This document shows positions 1 through 9,122 of a stretch of DNA of 64,000 bases, piece after piece (within the stretch, counting starts at the first letter, position 1; each line of letters opens with the position of its first letter). Under the pieces are notes generated by a model. It did not search any database. It saw only the letters and a program-made list of their open reading frames with translations, and had not been told where the DNA came from. A program made the translations under genes and the position numbers. Source of the DNA: Oscillibacter sp. (GTDB lineage: Bacteria; Bacillota; Clostridia; Oscillospirales; Oscillospiraceae). Location: positions 1 to 64,000 of the forward strand of contig DPPB01000013.1 in assembly GCA_003539495.1 (NCBI GenBank), in the 5' to 3' direction.

Positions 1-300
1 GAGGTTCTGGGCGGCGTCGTGGGCTCCTCCCGTGCCTGCGTGGATGCCGGCTGGATCACCGCTGACCACCAGGTGGGTCAGACCGGTAAGACCGTGCATC
101 CCAAGGTTTACATCGCTCTGGGCATTTCCGGCGCCATCCAGCACAAGGCTGGTATGCAGGACAGTGAGTGCATCATCGCTGTGAACAAGAACGAGTCCGC
201 CCCCATCTTTGAGGTGGCTGACTACGGCATCGTGGGTGACCTGTTCAAGGTCGTTCCCGAGCTGATTGAGTCCATCAAGGCCCAGAAGGCCGCTAAGTAA
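1..300 (+). CDS. etfA: Electron transfer flavoprotein alpha subunit, C-terminal part
   Basis: Open from the first base of the window, so the N-terminus lies upstream. The visible ~99 residues are the FAD-binding C-terminal domain of Etf[36 protein letters not shown] and the NKNESAPIF segment are all present in the usual order, ending with a Lys/Ala-rich tail. The protein carries electrons between acyl-CoA or other flavin dehydrogenases and a quinone or ferredoxin partner, as a heterodimer with EtfB, presumably encoded just upstream. In clostridia such pairs often serve butyryl-CoA dehydrogenase bifurcation; that link is inferred, not visible here. Confidence 0.95.
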   Translation, partial: EVLGGVVGSSRACVDAGWITADHQVGQTGKTVHPKVYIALGISGAIQHKAGMQDSECIIAVNKNESAPIFEVADYGIVGDLFKVVPELIESIKAQKAAK

Positions 301-395
301 AACTGCTTTCCATAGTGCTGCCTGCCATGTCGGCCCCGGGATGCACAGCCCCGGAGCCGGCGCAGGCAAGAATTTTATCGATCAGGAGGCTAATT

Positions 396-857
396 ATGGA
401 CGTTTATGAAAACCTGAAAAAGGCAGGTATTGAGCTGCCGGAGAAGCTGGCCGCCGCAGGACTGTATAAGCCTGTGAATCAGGCCGGCAACCTGCTGTTC
501 GTATCCGGACAGGGCAGCATGGATAAGGGCGTGCATCTCACGGGTCGTGTGGGCGTGGATGTGTCCGTGGAGCAGGCGCAGTATGCTGCCCGGGTGTGTG
601 CCATCAACACTTTGTCCGCCCTGGAGGCGTATCTCGGAGACCTGAACCGCATTAAGAGGTGCGTAAAAATCCTGGCGTTTGTGGCCGGGGCCGATGATTT
701 TACCGGCCAGGCACAGGTGGTAAACGGTGCCTCCCAGGTGTTTATCGATGCTTTCGGCGAGGAGGGACGCCACGCACGCTCGGCTATCGGCACCAATAGT
801 CTGCCTCTGGGGCTGACGGTGGAGGTCGAGTCCATTTTTGAGATCAACGAGGATTGA
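396..857 (+). CDS. RidA/YjgF-like family protein
   Basis: 153 residues. Start chosen at ATG 396, behind AGGAGG at 384-389. The sequence has the chorismate-mutase-like RidA fold signature (FVSGQG, GDLNRIKRCVKI, SLPLGLTVEVE near the end). RidA proteins hydrolyse reactive enamine/imine intermediates released by PLP dehydratases; the next gene is exactly such a dehydratase and the stop overlaps an upstream in-frame ATG of it, so co-expression is likely. Oddity: the Arg that binds the substrate carboxylate in classic RidA (the ARLP motif near residue 105) is replaced here by NSLP, so it belongs to a subfamily whose activity may differ. Function by neighbourhood is inference. Confidence 0.85.
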   Translation: MDVYENLKKAGIELPEKLAAAGLYKPVNQAGNLLFVSGQGSMDKGVHLTGRVGVDVSVEQAQYAARVCAINTLSALEAYLGDLNRIKRCVKILAFVAGADDFTGQAQVVNGASQVFIDAFGEEGRHARSAIGTNSLPLGLTVEVESIFEINED

Positions 858-877
858 TGGGGGAGGGGAACAACACT

Positions 878-1852
878 ATGTTAGGCCAAGATCTTTCCCC
901 TGTTCAGATATCTGATTTCTTTGCGGCGGAGCGCCGACTCAGGCAATCCTTTCCGCCGTCTCCGCTGCTGAGCATGGCACCGCTGGACCAGCAGCTGGGG
1001 GCGCCTGTATATTTGAAGGCGGAGAGCCTGCTGCCCTCCGGCGCCTATAAGATCCGCGGTGCGACCAATAAAATCATGGCCCTGTCTCAGGAGGTGGGTG
1101 CTTCCCTGCGAATCATCACCGCCTCCTCCGGCAACCACGGCATGGCCTGTGCCCTGTCTGCCAAGCGCCTGGCCATCCCGGCCACCATCGTTGTGCCGGA
1201 GCCTACGCCTGAAATCAAGAAGAGCAGCATCCGTGCTATGGGGGCCGACCTGCTGGAGATCGGCGCCACCTATGACGAGACCTTCGCCGCCACGGTGGCG
1301 TTGGCGGAGGAAAAGCGGATGTACTATGTGCATCCCACCTCCGACCGATATACGGTGGCCGGTCAGGGCACCATCTCCCTGGAGCTGCTGCGGCAGCTGC
1401 CCGATGTGGACCAAATTGTGGTGCCCATTGGCGGCGGCGGGCTTATCACCGGTATATCCTACGCCATGAAGCATCTGAAGCCCGGTGTGCGCATCGTCGG
1501 CGTGATGCCGGAGGGCTCCGCCGTCTACGCGGCATCCCGGGCGGCCGGGAAGCTGGTGACACTGGATTCTTGCGCCTCCATTGCCGACGCGGTGGTGCGC
1601 AAGACCGGCGAACCGTATCTCTATCCCTATATCGAGAAATATGTGGATGACATCGTGACCGTCAGCGAGGACGAGCTGCGCAAGGCTATCAAGCTGGCCT
1701 GCCTGTACGCCAAGCTGACGTTGGAGGGGGCAGCCTCGCTGGCGTTGGCTGCTGTGACCTCCGGTAAATGCGCCTTAACGGAGCAAACCGTTCTGCTCTG
1801 CTCCGGCGGCAATATTGACGGCTCTGTCCTGCTCTCTTGCCTACAGGGCTGA
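878..1852 (+). CDS. PLP-dependent threonine/serine dehydratase (ammonia-lyase)
   Basis: 324 residues from ATG 878, preferred over ATG 857 because GGAGGGG at 862-868 is correctly spaced for it. Fold-type II PLP enzyme: the Schiff-base lysine sits in SGAYKIRGA, the substrate loop is SSGNHG, and the phosphate-binding glycine loop is IGGGGL. There is no C-terminal ACT regulatory domain, so it resembles the short catabolic (TdcB-like) form rather than full biosynthetic IlvA. It would convert L-threonine or L-serine to 2-oxobutyrate or pyruvate plus ammonia through enamine intermediates. It follows the RidA-like gene directly, a sensible pairing. Preference between Thr and Ser cannot be read from sequence. 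Confidence 0.88.
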   Translation: MLGQDLSPVQISDFFAAERRLRQSFPPSPLLSMAPLDQQLGAPVYLKAESLLPSGAYKIRGATNKIMALSQEVGASLRIITASSGNHGMACALSAKRLAIPATIVVPEPTPEIKKSSIRAMGADLLEIGATYDETFAATVALAEEKRMYYVHPTSDRYTVAGQGTISLELLRQLPDVDQIVVPIGGGGLITGISYAMKHLKPGVRIVGVMPEGSAVYAASRAAGKLVTLDSCASIADAVVRKTGEPYLYPYIEKYVDDIVTVSEDELRKAIKLACLYAKLTLEGAASLALAAVTSGKCALTEQTVLLCSGGNIDGSVLLSCLQG

Positions 1853-2476
1853 TGGGGCTGAAGCACATTTCCCGCCGGGGACATTGATTCCAACCCTCTG
1901 TATTATAGAGGGACTTCCGGCCGCCATGTATACGATTTCTCTTCCTTACCATCGCTTGACAAGGGCAAACACGCCTGCCAGCGTGTCTTTCCGGCGGTTT
2001 TTGTCCTTTTCGCCTTGGCGGGCGCCAGCCCGCCTGCGTCTCAAAAACCAAAAATCACTCGAAAATACATCGCTGGCGGGTGCGGAGCAGTTTTGCCGGA
2101 GCAGAAATGTGTCCAGACAAGAAAAGGCCCACAGAGAATACTTGCTGTATTGTCAAGGGGCTTGACGCAGTATGGGCGCATTTCTGCCCGTCAAAACCGT
2201 ATCTGCCCTTGTCAATCGATGGTACCTTTGTTTCTTTGCAGCTATTACGGCAGGAGAAGCGGCGGGATCCAAATGTGCGAACAGCACCCAAAAGGGCCTG
2301 CTGCAAAGTGGGCTCAACAAGAGCGCTGGGGCGAAAGGCCGAATAGAGCCTTTTGCCCCGGCACTTATTTGTATAAGAGGGTGTTCTGCTGTATATCCTC
2401 CTGAGCAGCTCTCCGGAGCTGCTCTCCCCACAAGGGCCCTTGCACAAGCTGCTTCGCCCCACTGCGATCATGAAGA
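1853..2476. other. Structured intergenic region without a credible gene
   Basis: About 620 bp with no ORF having a ribosome site and family resemblance. It holds a strong hairpin GAGCAGCTC/GAGCTGCTC around 2403-2424, another near 2325-2360 (GGGGCGAAAGG with CCTTTTGCCCC), and an inverted pair of ~20-bp segments (ACCATCGCTTGACAAGGGCA near 1949 and its near complement near 2203). It may be a decayed repeat; origin unknown. Confidence 0.4.
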
Positions 2477-2517
2477 AAAAAGACGAGTAAGCAATGAGCT
2501 TACCCGTCTTTTATCAA
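2477..2517 (-). terminator. Terminator of the flippase gene
   Basis: Inverted repeat AAGACGAGTAAGC / GCTTACCCGTCTTT with a short loop. Read on the minus strand it ends in a T run 3' of the flippase stop. Nearly the same stem sequence is used after metI at 27623. Confidence 0.75.
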
Positions 2518-2561
2518 AGCGTTATTTTGCAGCGCTGCCTTTCTGCTTTATGCGGCTGGAC

Positions 2562-4118
2562 TCACCGGCCAAAGCGGCGCAGGAGCTTCTTCATCGGGCC
2601 GCCGAACAGATCCCGCTCAAACCTGTCCAGACCGAACAGCCACATGCTGGCACCGTATAGAGCCACAAACACGCACAGGATCAACGCAATCTGCCCATAG
2701 CCGGCGGGCCGCAGAAACACAGCAATCAAAATGGCCGCGATGCCCGGAGCGATCATAGCCGGAACCAGGTGCCGGATGCGCAGCCAAAACCGGGGAATGT
2801 CCAGCCCCACCCGGCGGCGATAGTAGCGGTTCATAATGAGCATGCCCGCGCCGGTGGCGATGGCCGTGCCGATGGCTGCGCCAAGGACGCCCCATTCCAT
2901 GCACAGGGGGATGCTGAGGACGATGTTGGCCAAGGCGATGATGAGGTACACCAGAGAGCTGAACCGGTGCATATTCTTAGCCCGGAGAATCTCATACCCC
3001 AGCATCTGAATGTTGGCCCAAAGGGTGGCCCCAAACAGCAGCAGCGTCACGGCATAGTCCACCTCAAACTTGGCATCGCCGCCCCACAGCACGACAAAGG
3101 TCCGGCCCACCGCCACGAAGCCCCAAAAGATGCCGCCCAGCAGGATAAACTGCAGCCGCCCCACCCGGATGAAGAGCTTATCCAGCTCCAAAATGGGCTG
3201 GTTTTCTGCTACAATGCGGTTGACCCGGGGGATGAGGAGATTGGAAATGGCCGTGGCAAAGGATTGATAGTATACATTCAGCTGGGCCGCCACGGTGTAG
3301 ACGGTCACGGCGGTGGTGCCGTGGATCCAGGCCAGCAGCAGCCGGTCGATGCTCCAGTTGAGATTATCCACCACGATGCCGATGAATACAAAGGTGGTGA
3401 AGCCCACCATTTCCCGCATAAGCTTGAAGTCATAATGGCGGAAGGAGAAGGGCATCTTCAGCTTTGTCAGGCAGAAAATGACATTCAGCAGACCGCTGAC
3501 CACCGTGAAGATCAGCGCCAGCACCGTCAGCGTGACGCTGCGGTAGCCCAAAATCAGCAGGGGGATCATGATGAGGGGGTTGAGCACCTGCCGGCCCAGG
3601 GCTACCACCTTTTGGAAGATGTACTCCTCATTGATGGTCACATGTGACTCAAAGACGCTGATGGGAAAGGACAAGGCGGCGTTGACGGTCATGATACGCA
3701 GGAGCTTTTCACCCAGAGCGATCTCCTCCGCCGTCAGCTTCTTGCCGAAAATAATCTCCCCGTGGCCTGCCAGCAGAAAGCCGATGGCCAGCACCAGAGC
3801 ACCCAGCACCACGTAGGTGGTGAAAAACATGCCGTTGAGCTTGGCCATGCCGGGCTTGTCATCTGCAGACTTGGCCCGGGAATAATAGCGGATGTAGGCG
3901 CTGCCCAGACCGAAGCTCAGAAGATTCAAATAGGAGATAATGGGCAGGACGGTCTGATAAACGCCGAACTCGCTGTCGCCCAGCCGCTGGATCATAATGG
4001 GCGTATACACTAGGGAAATGACGGTGCTCAGACCCATGGATAGGTAGGACAGAACTGCGCCGATCTTGATCTGTCTGTCTTGCAAGCTGCGCCCACCCCT
4101 TTCTTTTTTGGATGGCAT
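2562..4118 (-). CDS. Polysaccharide (Wzx/PST-type) flippase, MOP superfamily
   Basis: Up to 518 residues, almost entirely hydrophobic, with about 12-14 predicted membrane segments. The N-terminal pattern KIGAVLSYLSMGLSTVISL followed by YTPIMIQRLGDSEFGVYQ is characteristic of oligosaccharide flippases of the PST family, which move lipid-linked glycans across the membrane. ATG 4118 has no ribosome site; a TTG at 4085 lies behind AAGGGGTGG and may be the true start. It has its own promoter (4135-4163) and stands alone, with no glycosyltransferases nearby, so the substrate cannot be inferred. Confidence 0.85.
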   Translation of the reverse strand: MPSKKERGGRSLQDRQIKIGAVLSYLSMGLSTVISLVYTPIMIQRLGDSEFGVYQTVLPIISYLNLLSFGLGSAYIRYYSRAKSADDKPGMAKLNGMFFTTYVVLGALVLAIGFLLAGHGEIIFGKKLTAEEIALGEKLLRIMTVNAALSFPISVFESHVTINEEYIFQKVVALGRQVLNPLIMIPLLILGYRSVTLTVLALIFTVVSGLLNVIFCLTKLKMPFSFRHYDFKLMREMVGFTTFVFIGIVVDNLNWSIDRLLLAWIHGTTAVTVYTVAAQLNVYYQSFATAISNLLIPRVNRIVAENQPILELDKLFIRVGRLQFILLGGIFWGFVAVGRTFVVLWGGDAKFEVDYAVTLLLFGATLWANIQMLGYEILRAKNMHRFSSLVYLIIALANIVLSIPLCMEWGVLGAAIGTAIATGAGMLIMNRYYRRRVGLDIPRFWLRIRHLVPAMIAPGIAAILIAVFLRPAGYGQIALILCVFVALYGASMWLFGLDRFERDLFGGPMKKLLRRFGR

Positions 4119-4134
4119 AATTCTACGAATACTT

Positions 4135-4163
4135 ATTTTACCGCACCTTTTGTAAACTGTAAA
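4135..4163 (-). promoter_or_regulatory. SigA-type promoter for the flippase gene
   Basis: Minus strand TTTACA (4158-4163), 17-bp spacer, TAAAAT (4135-4140). Predicted transcript start is near 4128. Confidence 0.65.
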
Positions 4164-4207
4164 CCCATTTTAAGGAAATGGATGGGAAAATGTGGGTAGC
4201 CCGCAAG

Positions 4208-4236
4208 TTGACAGGATTGGAGAAAGTGAGTAAAAT
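4208..4236 (+). promoter_or_regulatory. SigA-type promoter for murT-gatD
   Basis: Perfect TTGACA (4208-4213), 17-bp spacer, TAAAAT (4231-4236). It would start transcription near 4243, only about 30 nt before the murT ATG. Confidence 0.8.
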
Positions 4237-4271
4237 AGCCGTATGATTTTATGTGCGAGGTATGGGAAGCT

Positions 4272-5636
4272 ATGAATCTTCGTTTTTTGTTTGCTATGGC
4301 GGTGAGCAAGTGCGTCTATTATGGGATGCGTCTGCTGGGCCGGCAGGCATCGTATTTGCCGGGTTGGTTTGCCGTGAAGCTGTGCCCGGACTATCTGCGG
4401 CACATCCGCAAGGCCGAAACGGTCATCTGCGTCACCGGCACCGACGGCAAGACCACCACGGCAAACCTTCTCAGTGATCTGCTTGCGGCCACCGGACGCA
4501 CCGTGGCCAACAACCGCATTGGCAGCAACACCGAATTCGGCATTGCTACGGCCATGACTTGCTCTGTGACCCTCTCCAATCGCTGCCGAGTGGATGCGGT
4601 GGTGCTGGAGGTGGATGAGCACTATGCCCGCATTGTCTGCCCCAAGGTGCGCAGTGACTATATTGTTATCACCAATGTGCTTCGGGACTCCCTGCAGCGC
4701 AATGCCCATCCGGAGTATGTGGCCGGAAAGCTGGCGCAGATCGATTGTCCCCATGCCAAGCTGATCCTCAATGCCGACGAGCTGTGCTCGGCCCTGCTGC
4801 TGCCGGAGAATCCCCGGGTGTATTACGCCATCGCCCGGCAGGAGGGAGACGGCGTGACCCCGCCCAACCGGGTCAACGATTGCCCCGATTGCCCTCGCTG
4901 CGGCGCAGCCCTGCGCTATGACTATGTGCGCTACGCCCATGTGGGCCATGTCCACTGCGAGAAGTGCGGCCTTGCCTCCCCGGCAGCGGAGTGGCTGGCC
5001 ATGGCGCTGGATGGTGAGCACCATCGGCTGACCCTGCGGCATGGGGAGGAGACATATACACTGCCCATGCTCCATGACAGCGTATTCAATATTTATAATG
5101 AGCTGGCCGCTGTGGCGGTGCTCAGCGAAATGGGACTATCTATGGATGAGATATGCGCCGCCCTGGAGGCTACACCCCTCACCAAGACCCGGCTGGACCA
5201 GATTCAGGTGAAGGGTGTGGCCGTGGTGAGCATGATGGCCAAGAGCAATAACTCCCTGCCGGTTTCCATGGTCTTTGACTACATCCGCAGAAAGCCCGGG
5301 AAAAAGGCGGTGATCCTGGCTCTGGACGACCTGGATGAGAGCAAGTCCTCCGAGCGCATCGGCTGGATCTATGACACGGACTATGAGTTCTTAAACGATG
5401 AAAGCATCGTGCAGATCCTGGCCACCGGCGTGCGCTGCTGGGACCATCAGGTGCGCCTGCTGCTGGCGGGGGTGCCCCGGGAGAAGCTGGTGTGCAAGCA
5501 GGACGAGCTGGCGGCCATTGAGCAGCTGCACTGTAAGGACCTGGAGAGCGTATATCTGCTCCACGACATGTCCAGCTACAGCCGTTCGGTGACGGCCATG
5601 GAGAAGATCCGCAAGGTATTGGAGGGTGCGCTATGA
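4272..5636 (+). CDS. murT: MurT-like Mur ligase (lipid II isoglutaminyl synthase, ligase subunit)
   Basis: 454 residues from ATG 4272 (GAGG at 4257-4260); ATG 4251 is an alternative. The Mur ligase P-loop GTDGKTTTANLL is near residue 53. A zinc ribbon inserted in the central domain (CPDCPRCG...CEKCG) is a hallmark of MurT, and the C-terminal DUF1727 region contains WIYDTDYE, where the MurT Asp that completes the GatD triad is expected. In Gram-positives MurT/GatD amidates D-Glu of lipid II to D-isoglutamine using ATP and glutamine. Oddity: the DUF1727 motif usually read as KNPVGxNQ is AKSNNSLPVS here, so this is a divergent member. It is translationally coupled to the next gene (ATGA overlap). 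Confidence 0.85.
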   Translation: MNLRFLFAMAVSKCVYYGMRLLGRQASYLPGWFAVKLCPDYLRHIRKAETVICVTGTDGKTTTANLLSDLLAATGRTVANNRIGSNTEFGIATAMTCSVTLSNRCRVDAVVLEVDEHYARIVCPKVRSDYIVITNVLRDSLQRNAHPEYVAGKLAQIDCPHAKLILNADELCSALLLPENPRVYYAIARQEGDGVTPPNRVNDCPDCPRCGAALRYDYVRYAHVGHVHCEKCGLASPAAEWLAMALDGEHHRLTLRHGEETYTLPMLHDSVFNIYNELAAVAVLSEMGLSMDEICAALEATPLTKTRLDQIQVKGVAVVSMMAKSNNSLPVSMVFDYIRRKPGKKAVILALDDLDESKSSERIGWIYDTDYEFLNDESIVQILATGVRCWDHQVRLLLAGVPREKLVCKQDELAAIEQLHCKDLESVYLLHDMSSYSRSVTAMEKIRKVLEGAL

Positions 5637-6325
5637 CCATAGAATTTCTGTATCCCGAGCTGTGCAATCTCTACGGCGACCGGGGCAACATGGACTATCT
5701 GCGCCGCTGCCTGCCGGCGGATACCCGCCAGACGTATATGGGGGACGAGCCTTGGTTCGTGCAGCATGAGGTGGATTTGATTTATATGTGCTCCATGACG
5801 GAGCGCAGCCAGGAGCGTATTATTCAGGCGCTGGCACCCTACCGGGAGCGCCTGAAGGACCTGATGGCCGGGGGAACGCATTTCCTTCTTACAGGCAACG
5901 CCATGGAGGTGTTCGGCAAGACCATCCGGGATGGGGAAAAGACCATCTCGGGCCTGGGCCTGCTGGATCTGACAGCCCGGCGCATCCTGCCCCGGCGGGC
6001 CAATTCCCTGTTTTTGGGCGGCTTTGAGGGCACGAAGATCGTGGGCTACACCAGCCGCTTCAGCCATATGGAGAGTTCGCTGCCGCCGCTGTTCACCGTG
6101 GAAAAGGGCCTGGGCCGCAGCGAGAGCGCAGCGGTGGAGGGAATCCGCTCCGGCGGCGTGCTGGGTACCTATCTGCTGGGGCCGCTGCTGGTGCTGAATC
6201 CGGATTTTACCCGGTGGCTTTTGGACGATCTGGGCGCCAAGGATGCACCCCTGGCCTTTGAGACGGAAGTGCGCCAGGCGTACAGGGCGCGGCTGGAGCA
6301 GTTTCAGGGGAATATAGAAGTGTAA
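5633..6325 (+). CDS. gatD: GatD-like class I glutamine amidotransferase homologue lacking catalytic residues
   Basis: 230 residues. The N-terminal NLYGDRGN, central SGLGLLDL and C-terminal GTYLxGPLLxxNP segments match GatD, the glutaminase partner of MurT. Both catalytic residues are gone: at the nucleophile elbow, normally ICGGYQFLG with Cys94 in S. aureus, this protein reads TGNAMEVFG with Gly88 at the Cys position, and the catalytic His of GTYLHGP is Leu182 (GTYLLGP). The oxyanion-side GGGSD is also changed to CSMTE. It therefore probably does not hydrolyse glutamine and may be a structural partner of MurT, or the pair may use free ammonia or do something else. That reinterpretation is inference. 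Confidence 0.85.
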   Translation: MTIEFLYPELCNLYGDRGNMDYLRRCLPADTRQTYMGDEPWFVQHEVDLIYMCSMTERSQERIIQALAPYRERLKDLMAGGTHFLLTGNAMEVFGKTIRDGEKTISGLGLLDLTARRILPRRANSLFLGGFEGTKIVGYTSRFSHMESSLPPLFTVEKGLGRSESAAVEGIRSGGVLGTYLLGPLLVLNPDFTRWLLDDLGAKDAPLAFETEVRQAYRARLEQFQGNIEV

Positions 6326-6328
6326 TTT

Positions 6329-6368
6329 AAAATCAAGGCCTCCGGCGCAGCCGGATGCCTTGATTTTT
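6329..6368. terminator. Bidirectional terminator between gatD and the cyclase gene
   Basis: AAAATCAAGGC/CTCCGGC-GCA-GCCGGA/GCCTTGATTTTT forms a long hairpin with A and T tracts on both sides, serving the convergent genes. Confidence 0.85.
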
Positions 6369-6374
6369 CTGCCA

Positions 6375-7007
6375 TCACTCCACCATGGCCACGGCGCGGC
6401 AGGAGCAGCCGTCGGAGTTTTCAAATTTCAACGGTAAAGCAGCAAAGAGGAAAGATTTGCCCAGCAGCTGGTCTAAATTCTTCAGGTTCTCCGTGTTCAC
6501 AAGGCCTGCGCCCAGGAGCTTTATGTGATTGGGAAAATCTATGCTGTCGCAGGGGTCGATGGAGATGCAATCCTCGCCGATGCCCTTGAGGGGGAGCTCT
6601 GCCACAAAGGCCGCCGCCTCCTGTGTTAGGCAAGGAAAGGCCTCGTAGTAATCCGCCTGGCCCCAGCGCTTGTCCCAGCCGGTGCAAAAGAGCAGGAAAT
6701 CCGCTTGCCGGATCTCACTCTCGTGGGCCCGGAGCAGGGAGAGGGGAATTTCTGTCAGCCCCCGGCAATCCAGCACAAAGCCGGGCCCTATAAAGGTCTC
6801 CGCCGGGAAAGCATCCAGGGTGCGGCCGAGCTCTATCATGTGGGCCGGAGCATCCATGTGGGTGCCGGTGTGAGAATACATATGCAAAATGGTCTCTCGG
6901 TAGCCTGCGTCCCGGATGGTGCAGGCGGTGGTGAGAACAGGCTTCTCCGTGCCGGGATAAACGGGCATGTCGCCCTGGATGGTATGCGTCAGCTCAATTA
7001 CGTTCAT
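6375..7007 (-). CDS. Cyclase family protein (kynurenine formamidase-like metal hydrolase)
   Basis: 210 residues. The metal-binding motif [11 protein letters not shown] (near residue 46) is the HxGTHxDxPxH signature of the cyclase/KynB family (Pfam Cyclase), and [15 protein letters not shown] at the N-terminus is the matching second element. Members hydrolyse N-formylkynurenine or related amides or lactones. No kynurenine genes are nearby, so the substrate is unknown. Its start overlaps the 3' end of mnmG by 14 bp on the same strand, so it is translated from the mnmG transcript. Confidence 0.85.
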   Translation of the reverse strand: MNVIELTHTIQGDMPVYPGTEKPVLTTACTIRDAGYRETILHMYSHTGTHMDAPAHMIELGRTLDAFPAETFIGPGFVLDCRGLTEIPLSLLRAHESEIRQADFLLFCTGWDKRWGQADYYEAFPCLTQEAAAFVAELPLKGIGEDCISIDPCDSIDFPNHIKLLGAGLVNTENLKNLDQLLGKSFLFAALPLKFENSDGCSCRAVAMVE

Positions 7008-8883
7008 TTTTGCTGTCTCTTTTCTCCAAATAGATCATCAGCGCGCCCATGTCCGCCGGGGAGACGCCGGAAATGCGGCTGGCCTGGCCCAAATTCAGCG
7101 GCCGCACGGCATTCAGCTTTTCTCGGGCCTCCAGGCGCAGCCCCTGGATGGACGCATAGTCCGCGTCCGCAGGCAGGGCGTGCTGCTCCAGCTTTTCAAA
7201 CTCCTCCACCTGGCTCAGCTGGCGGCGGATGTAGCCCTCGTATTTCACGGAGATCTCCACCTGCTCCCGCACGGCCTTGGGAAGCGCCGGTGCGTGGGGG
7301 TCAAAGGCCATCAGCTCATCGTAGGTCATTTGGGGGCGGCGCAGCAGATCAATGAGCCTGGCTCCGTCTGTCACCGCCGCAGAGCCCCGCTCCGTCAGCA
7401 GACGGTTCAGCTCCCGGCTGCCGGGGATGCCCGTGTGCTCCAGACGGTATATCTCCGCCTCCACAGCGGCGTATTTTTCCGCCACCGCCTGCATCCGCTC
7501 CTCCGGCACCAGGCCCAGCTTGTAGCCGATGGGAGTCAGGCGCCTGTCGGCATTGTCTTGGCGCAGCAGGAGACGGTACTCGGAGCGGCTGGTCATCATG
7601 CGGTAGGGCTCCTCCGTCCCCTTGGTCACCAGGTCGTCGATGAGGGTGCCGATGTAGCTCTCGCTGCGCTTTAGGATCATGGGCTCTCGCCCCAAAAGCT
7701 TCAGCGCCGCGTTGACCCCGGCCACAAAGCCCTGGACCGCCGCCTCCTCATAGCCGGAGGAGCCGTTAAACTGTCCTGCGCCGTAGAGACCCTCTACGCT
7801 CTTTACCTCCAGGGTGGGCCGCAGGGCCAGGGGATCAATGCAGTCGTACTCGATGGCGTAGGCCGGGCGCATCATCACCGCGTGCTCCAGGCCGGGCACT
7901 GAGTGGAGCATCCTGAGCTGCACCTCCTCCGGCATGGAGGAGGAAAAGCCCTGGATGTACATTTCCTCCGTGTCCAGGCCCATGGGCTCAATGAACAGCT
8001 GGTGCCGGGGCTTATCCCGGAAGCGGACGATCTTCGTCTCGATGGATGGGCAGTACCGGGGGCCCACTCCCTCGATGACCCCGGAATAGATAGGGCTGCG
8101 GTCCAAATTCTCCAGGATGATGCGGTGGGTCTCCTCTGTGGTGTAGGTGAGCCAGCACACGGCGCGGTTTTCCCGTACCTGCTCCGTGGAAAAGCTGAAG
8201 GGCAGGGGGTCCTCGTCCCCCCGCTGCACTTCCATTTTGGAAAAGTCGATGCTCCGGGCATTGATGCGAGGGGGCGTACCGGTCTTGAAGCGGCGCAGGG
8301 GCAGATCCAGGCGCTTCAGGGCCTCCGTCAAGGGTCCGGCGGCGTGCATCCCGTCGGGGCCTGAGTCCTCAATGCACTCTCCCACGATGGTGCGCCCCTG
8401 CAGATAGGTTCCGGTGCAGAGGATGGCCGCCCGGACCTCATACACGGCCCCGGTGCGCAGCACTACCTGCCGCACCCGGCCCCCTTCGGCACGCAGATCC
8501 ACGATTTCCCCCTGCCGCACCGTGAGCCGCTCCTGCATTTCCAGGGTGTGCTTCATCACCTGCTGGTACTTGCGCCGGTCGGCCTGGGCCCGCAGGGAGT
8601 GGACCGCCGGGCCCTTGCCTCGGTTGAGCATCCGGTACTGGATGCAGGCCCGGTCTGCAGCCCGGCCCATCTCGCCGCCCAGGGCATCCAGCTCCCGGAC
8701 CAGGTGGCCCTTGCCGGTGCCGCCGATGGCCGGGTTGCAGGGCATATTGCCCACAGCGTCCAGGTTGATGGTAAAAATAATGGTCTCCAGGCCCATCCGG
8801 GCCGCCGCCAGGGCCGCCTCGATGCCTGCGTGACCCGCACCTATGACGGCTATATCAAATTTTCCCGCCAGAAATTCCTTCAT
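6994..8883 (-). CDS. mnmG: tRNA U34 carboxymethylaminomethyl synthesis protein MnmG (GidA)
   Basis: 629 residues, the normal length. The N-terminal FAD-binding [17 protein letters not shown], then [16 protein letters not shown] and the [13 protein letters not shown] segment are diagnostic; the C-terminal helical domain that binds MnmE and tRNA is complete. Together with MnmE it installs the cmnm5 group on uridine 34 of tRNAs reading NNA/NNG codons. In many Firmicutes it sits beside mnmE and rsmG near the origin; here those partners are absent and it is followed by a cyclase gene. Confidence 0.97.
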   Translation of the reverse strand: MKEFLAGKFDIAVIGAGHAGIEAALAAARMGLETIIFTINLDAVGNMPCNPAIGGTGKGHLVRELDALGGEMGRAADRACIQYRMLNRGKGPAVHSLRAQADRRKYQQVMKHTLEMQERLTVRQGEIVDLRAEGGRVRQVVLRTGAVYEVRAAILCTGTYLQGRTIVGECIEDSGPDGMHAAGPLTEALKRLDLPLRRFKTGTPPRINARSIDFSKMEVQRGDEDPLPFSFSTEQVRENRAVCWLTYTTEETHRIILENLDRSPIYSGVIEGVGPRYCPSIETKIVRFRDKPRHQLFIEPMGLDTEEMYIQGFSSSMPEEVQLRMLHSVPGLEHAVMMRPAYAIEYDCIDPLALRPTLEVKSVEGLYGAGQFNGSSGYEEAAVQGFVAGVNAALKLLGREPMILKRSESYIGTLIDDLVTKGTEEPYRMMTSRSEYRLLLRQDNADRRLTPIGYKLGLVPEERMQAVAEKYAAVEAEIYRLEHTGIPGSRELNRLLTERGSAAVTDGARLIDLLRRPQMTYDELMAFDPHAPALPKAVREQVEISVKYEGYIRRQLSQVEEFEKLEQHALPADADYASIQGLRLEAREKLNAVRPLNLGQASRISGVSPADMGALMIYLEKRDSKNERN

Positions 8884-8956
8884 CTATAAAACCTCGGTCT
8901 TTGTAAAAAGTGACAAATAATAAATGTTAAACTTGTGTAAACTCCTGAAAAAATAC

Positions 8957-8985
8957 TTGCATTTGCTTTGGGGCTGTGCTATACT
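8957..8985 (+). promoter_or_regulatory. Promoter of the lone small ORF
   Basis: TTGCAT (8957-8962), 17-bp spacer, TATACT (8980-8985). It reads away from mnmG into the 25-codon ORF at 9026. Confidence 0.75.
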
Positions 8986-9025
8986 GCGTCTTGGAAAACA
9001 AGAGAAGAAAGGAGCGTGATACAGT

Positions 9026-9103
9026 ATGATGAACAACTGGATCCTGGGTGATCTGGACGATATGATCTTTGCAGACTGCGATTGGCAGCCCAGCGAGCGG
9101 TAA
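9026..9103 (+). CDS. Standalone 25-residue peptide, unknown function
   Basis: ATG at 9026 behind GAAAGGAG (9007-9014), 25 codons then TAA. The product is acidic with two Trp and one Cys (starts MMNNWILGDLDD, ends DWQPSER). It has no hydrophobic segment and no recognisable family. A good promoter lies 40 bp upstream and two intrinsic terminators follow directly, so it forms a complete ~200-nt transcription unit. No gene follows in the same direction: the next gene is convergent. It could be a small protein, a secreted or modified peptide precursor, or a regulatory RNA with a leader ORF. Confidence 0.55.
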   Translation: MMNNWILGDLDDMIFADCDWQPSER

Positions 9104-9122
9104 GTCCGATCCCGAAAGAGAA

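Noticed and set aside
1853..2480. Several 80-160-codon ORFs in both directions
   Set aside because: No ribosome sites, low complexity, and they overlap each other on both strands across palindromic sequence.
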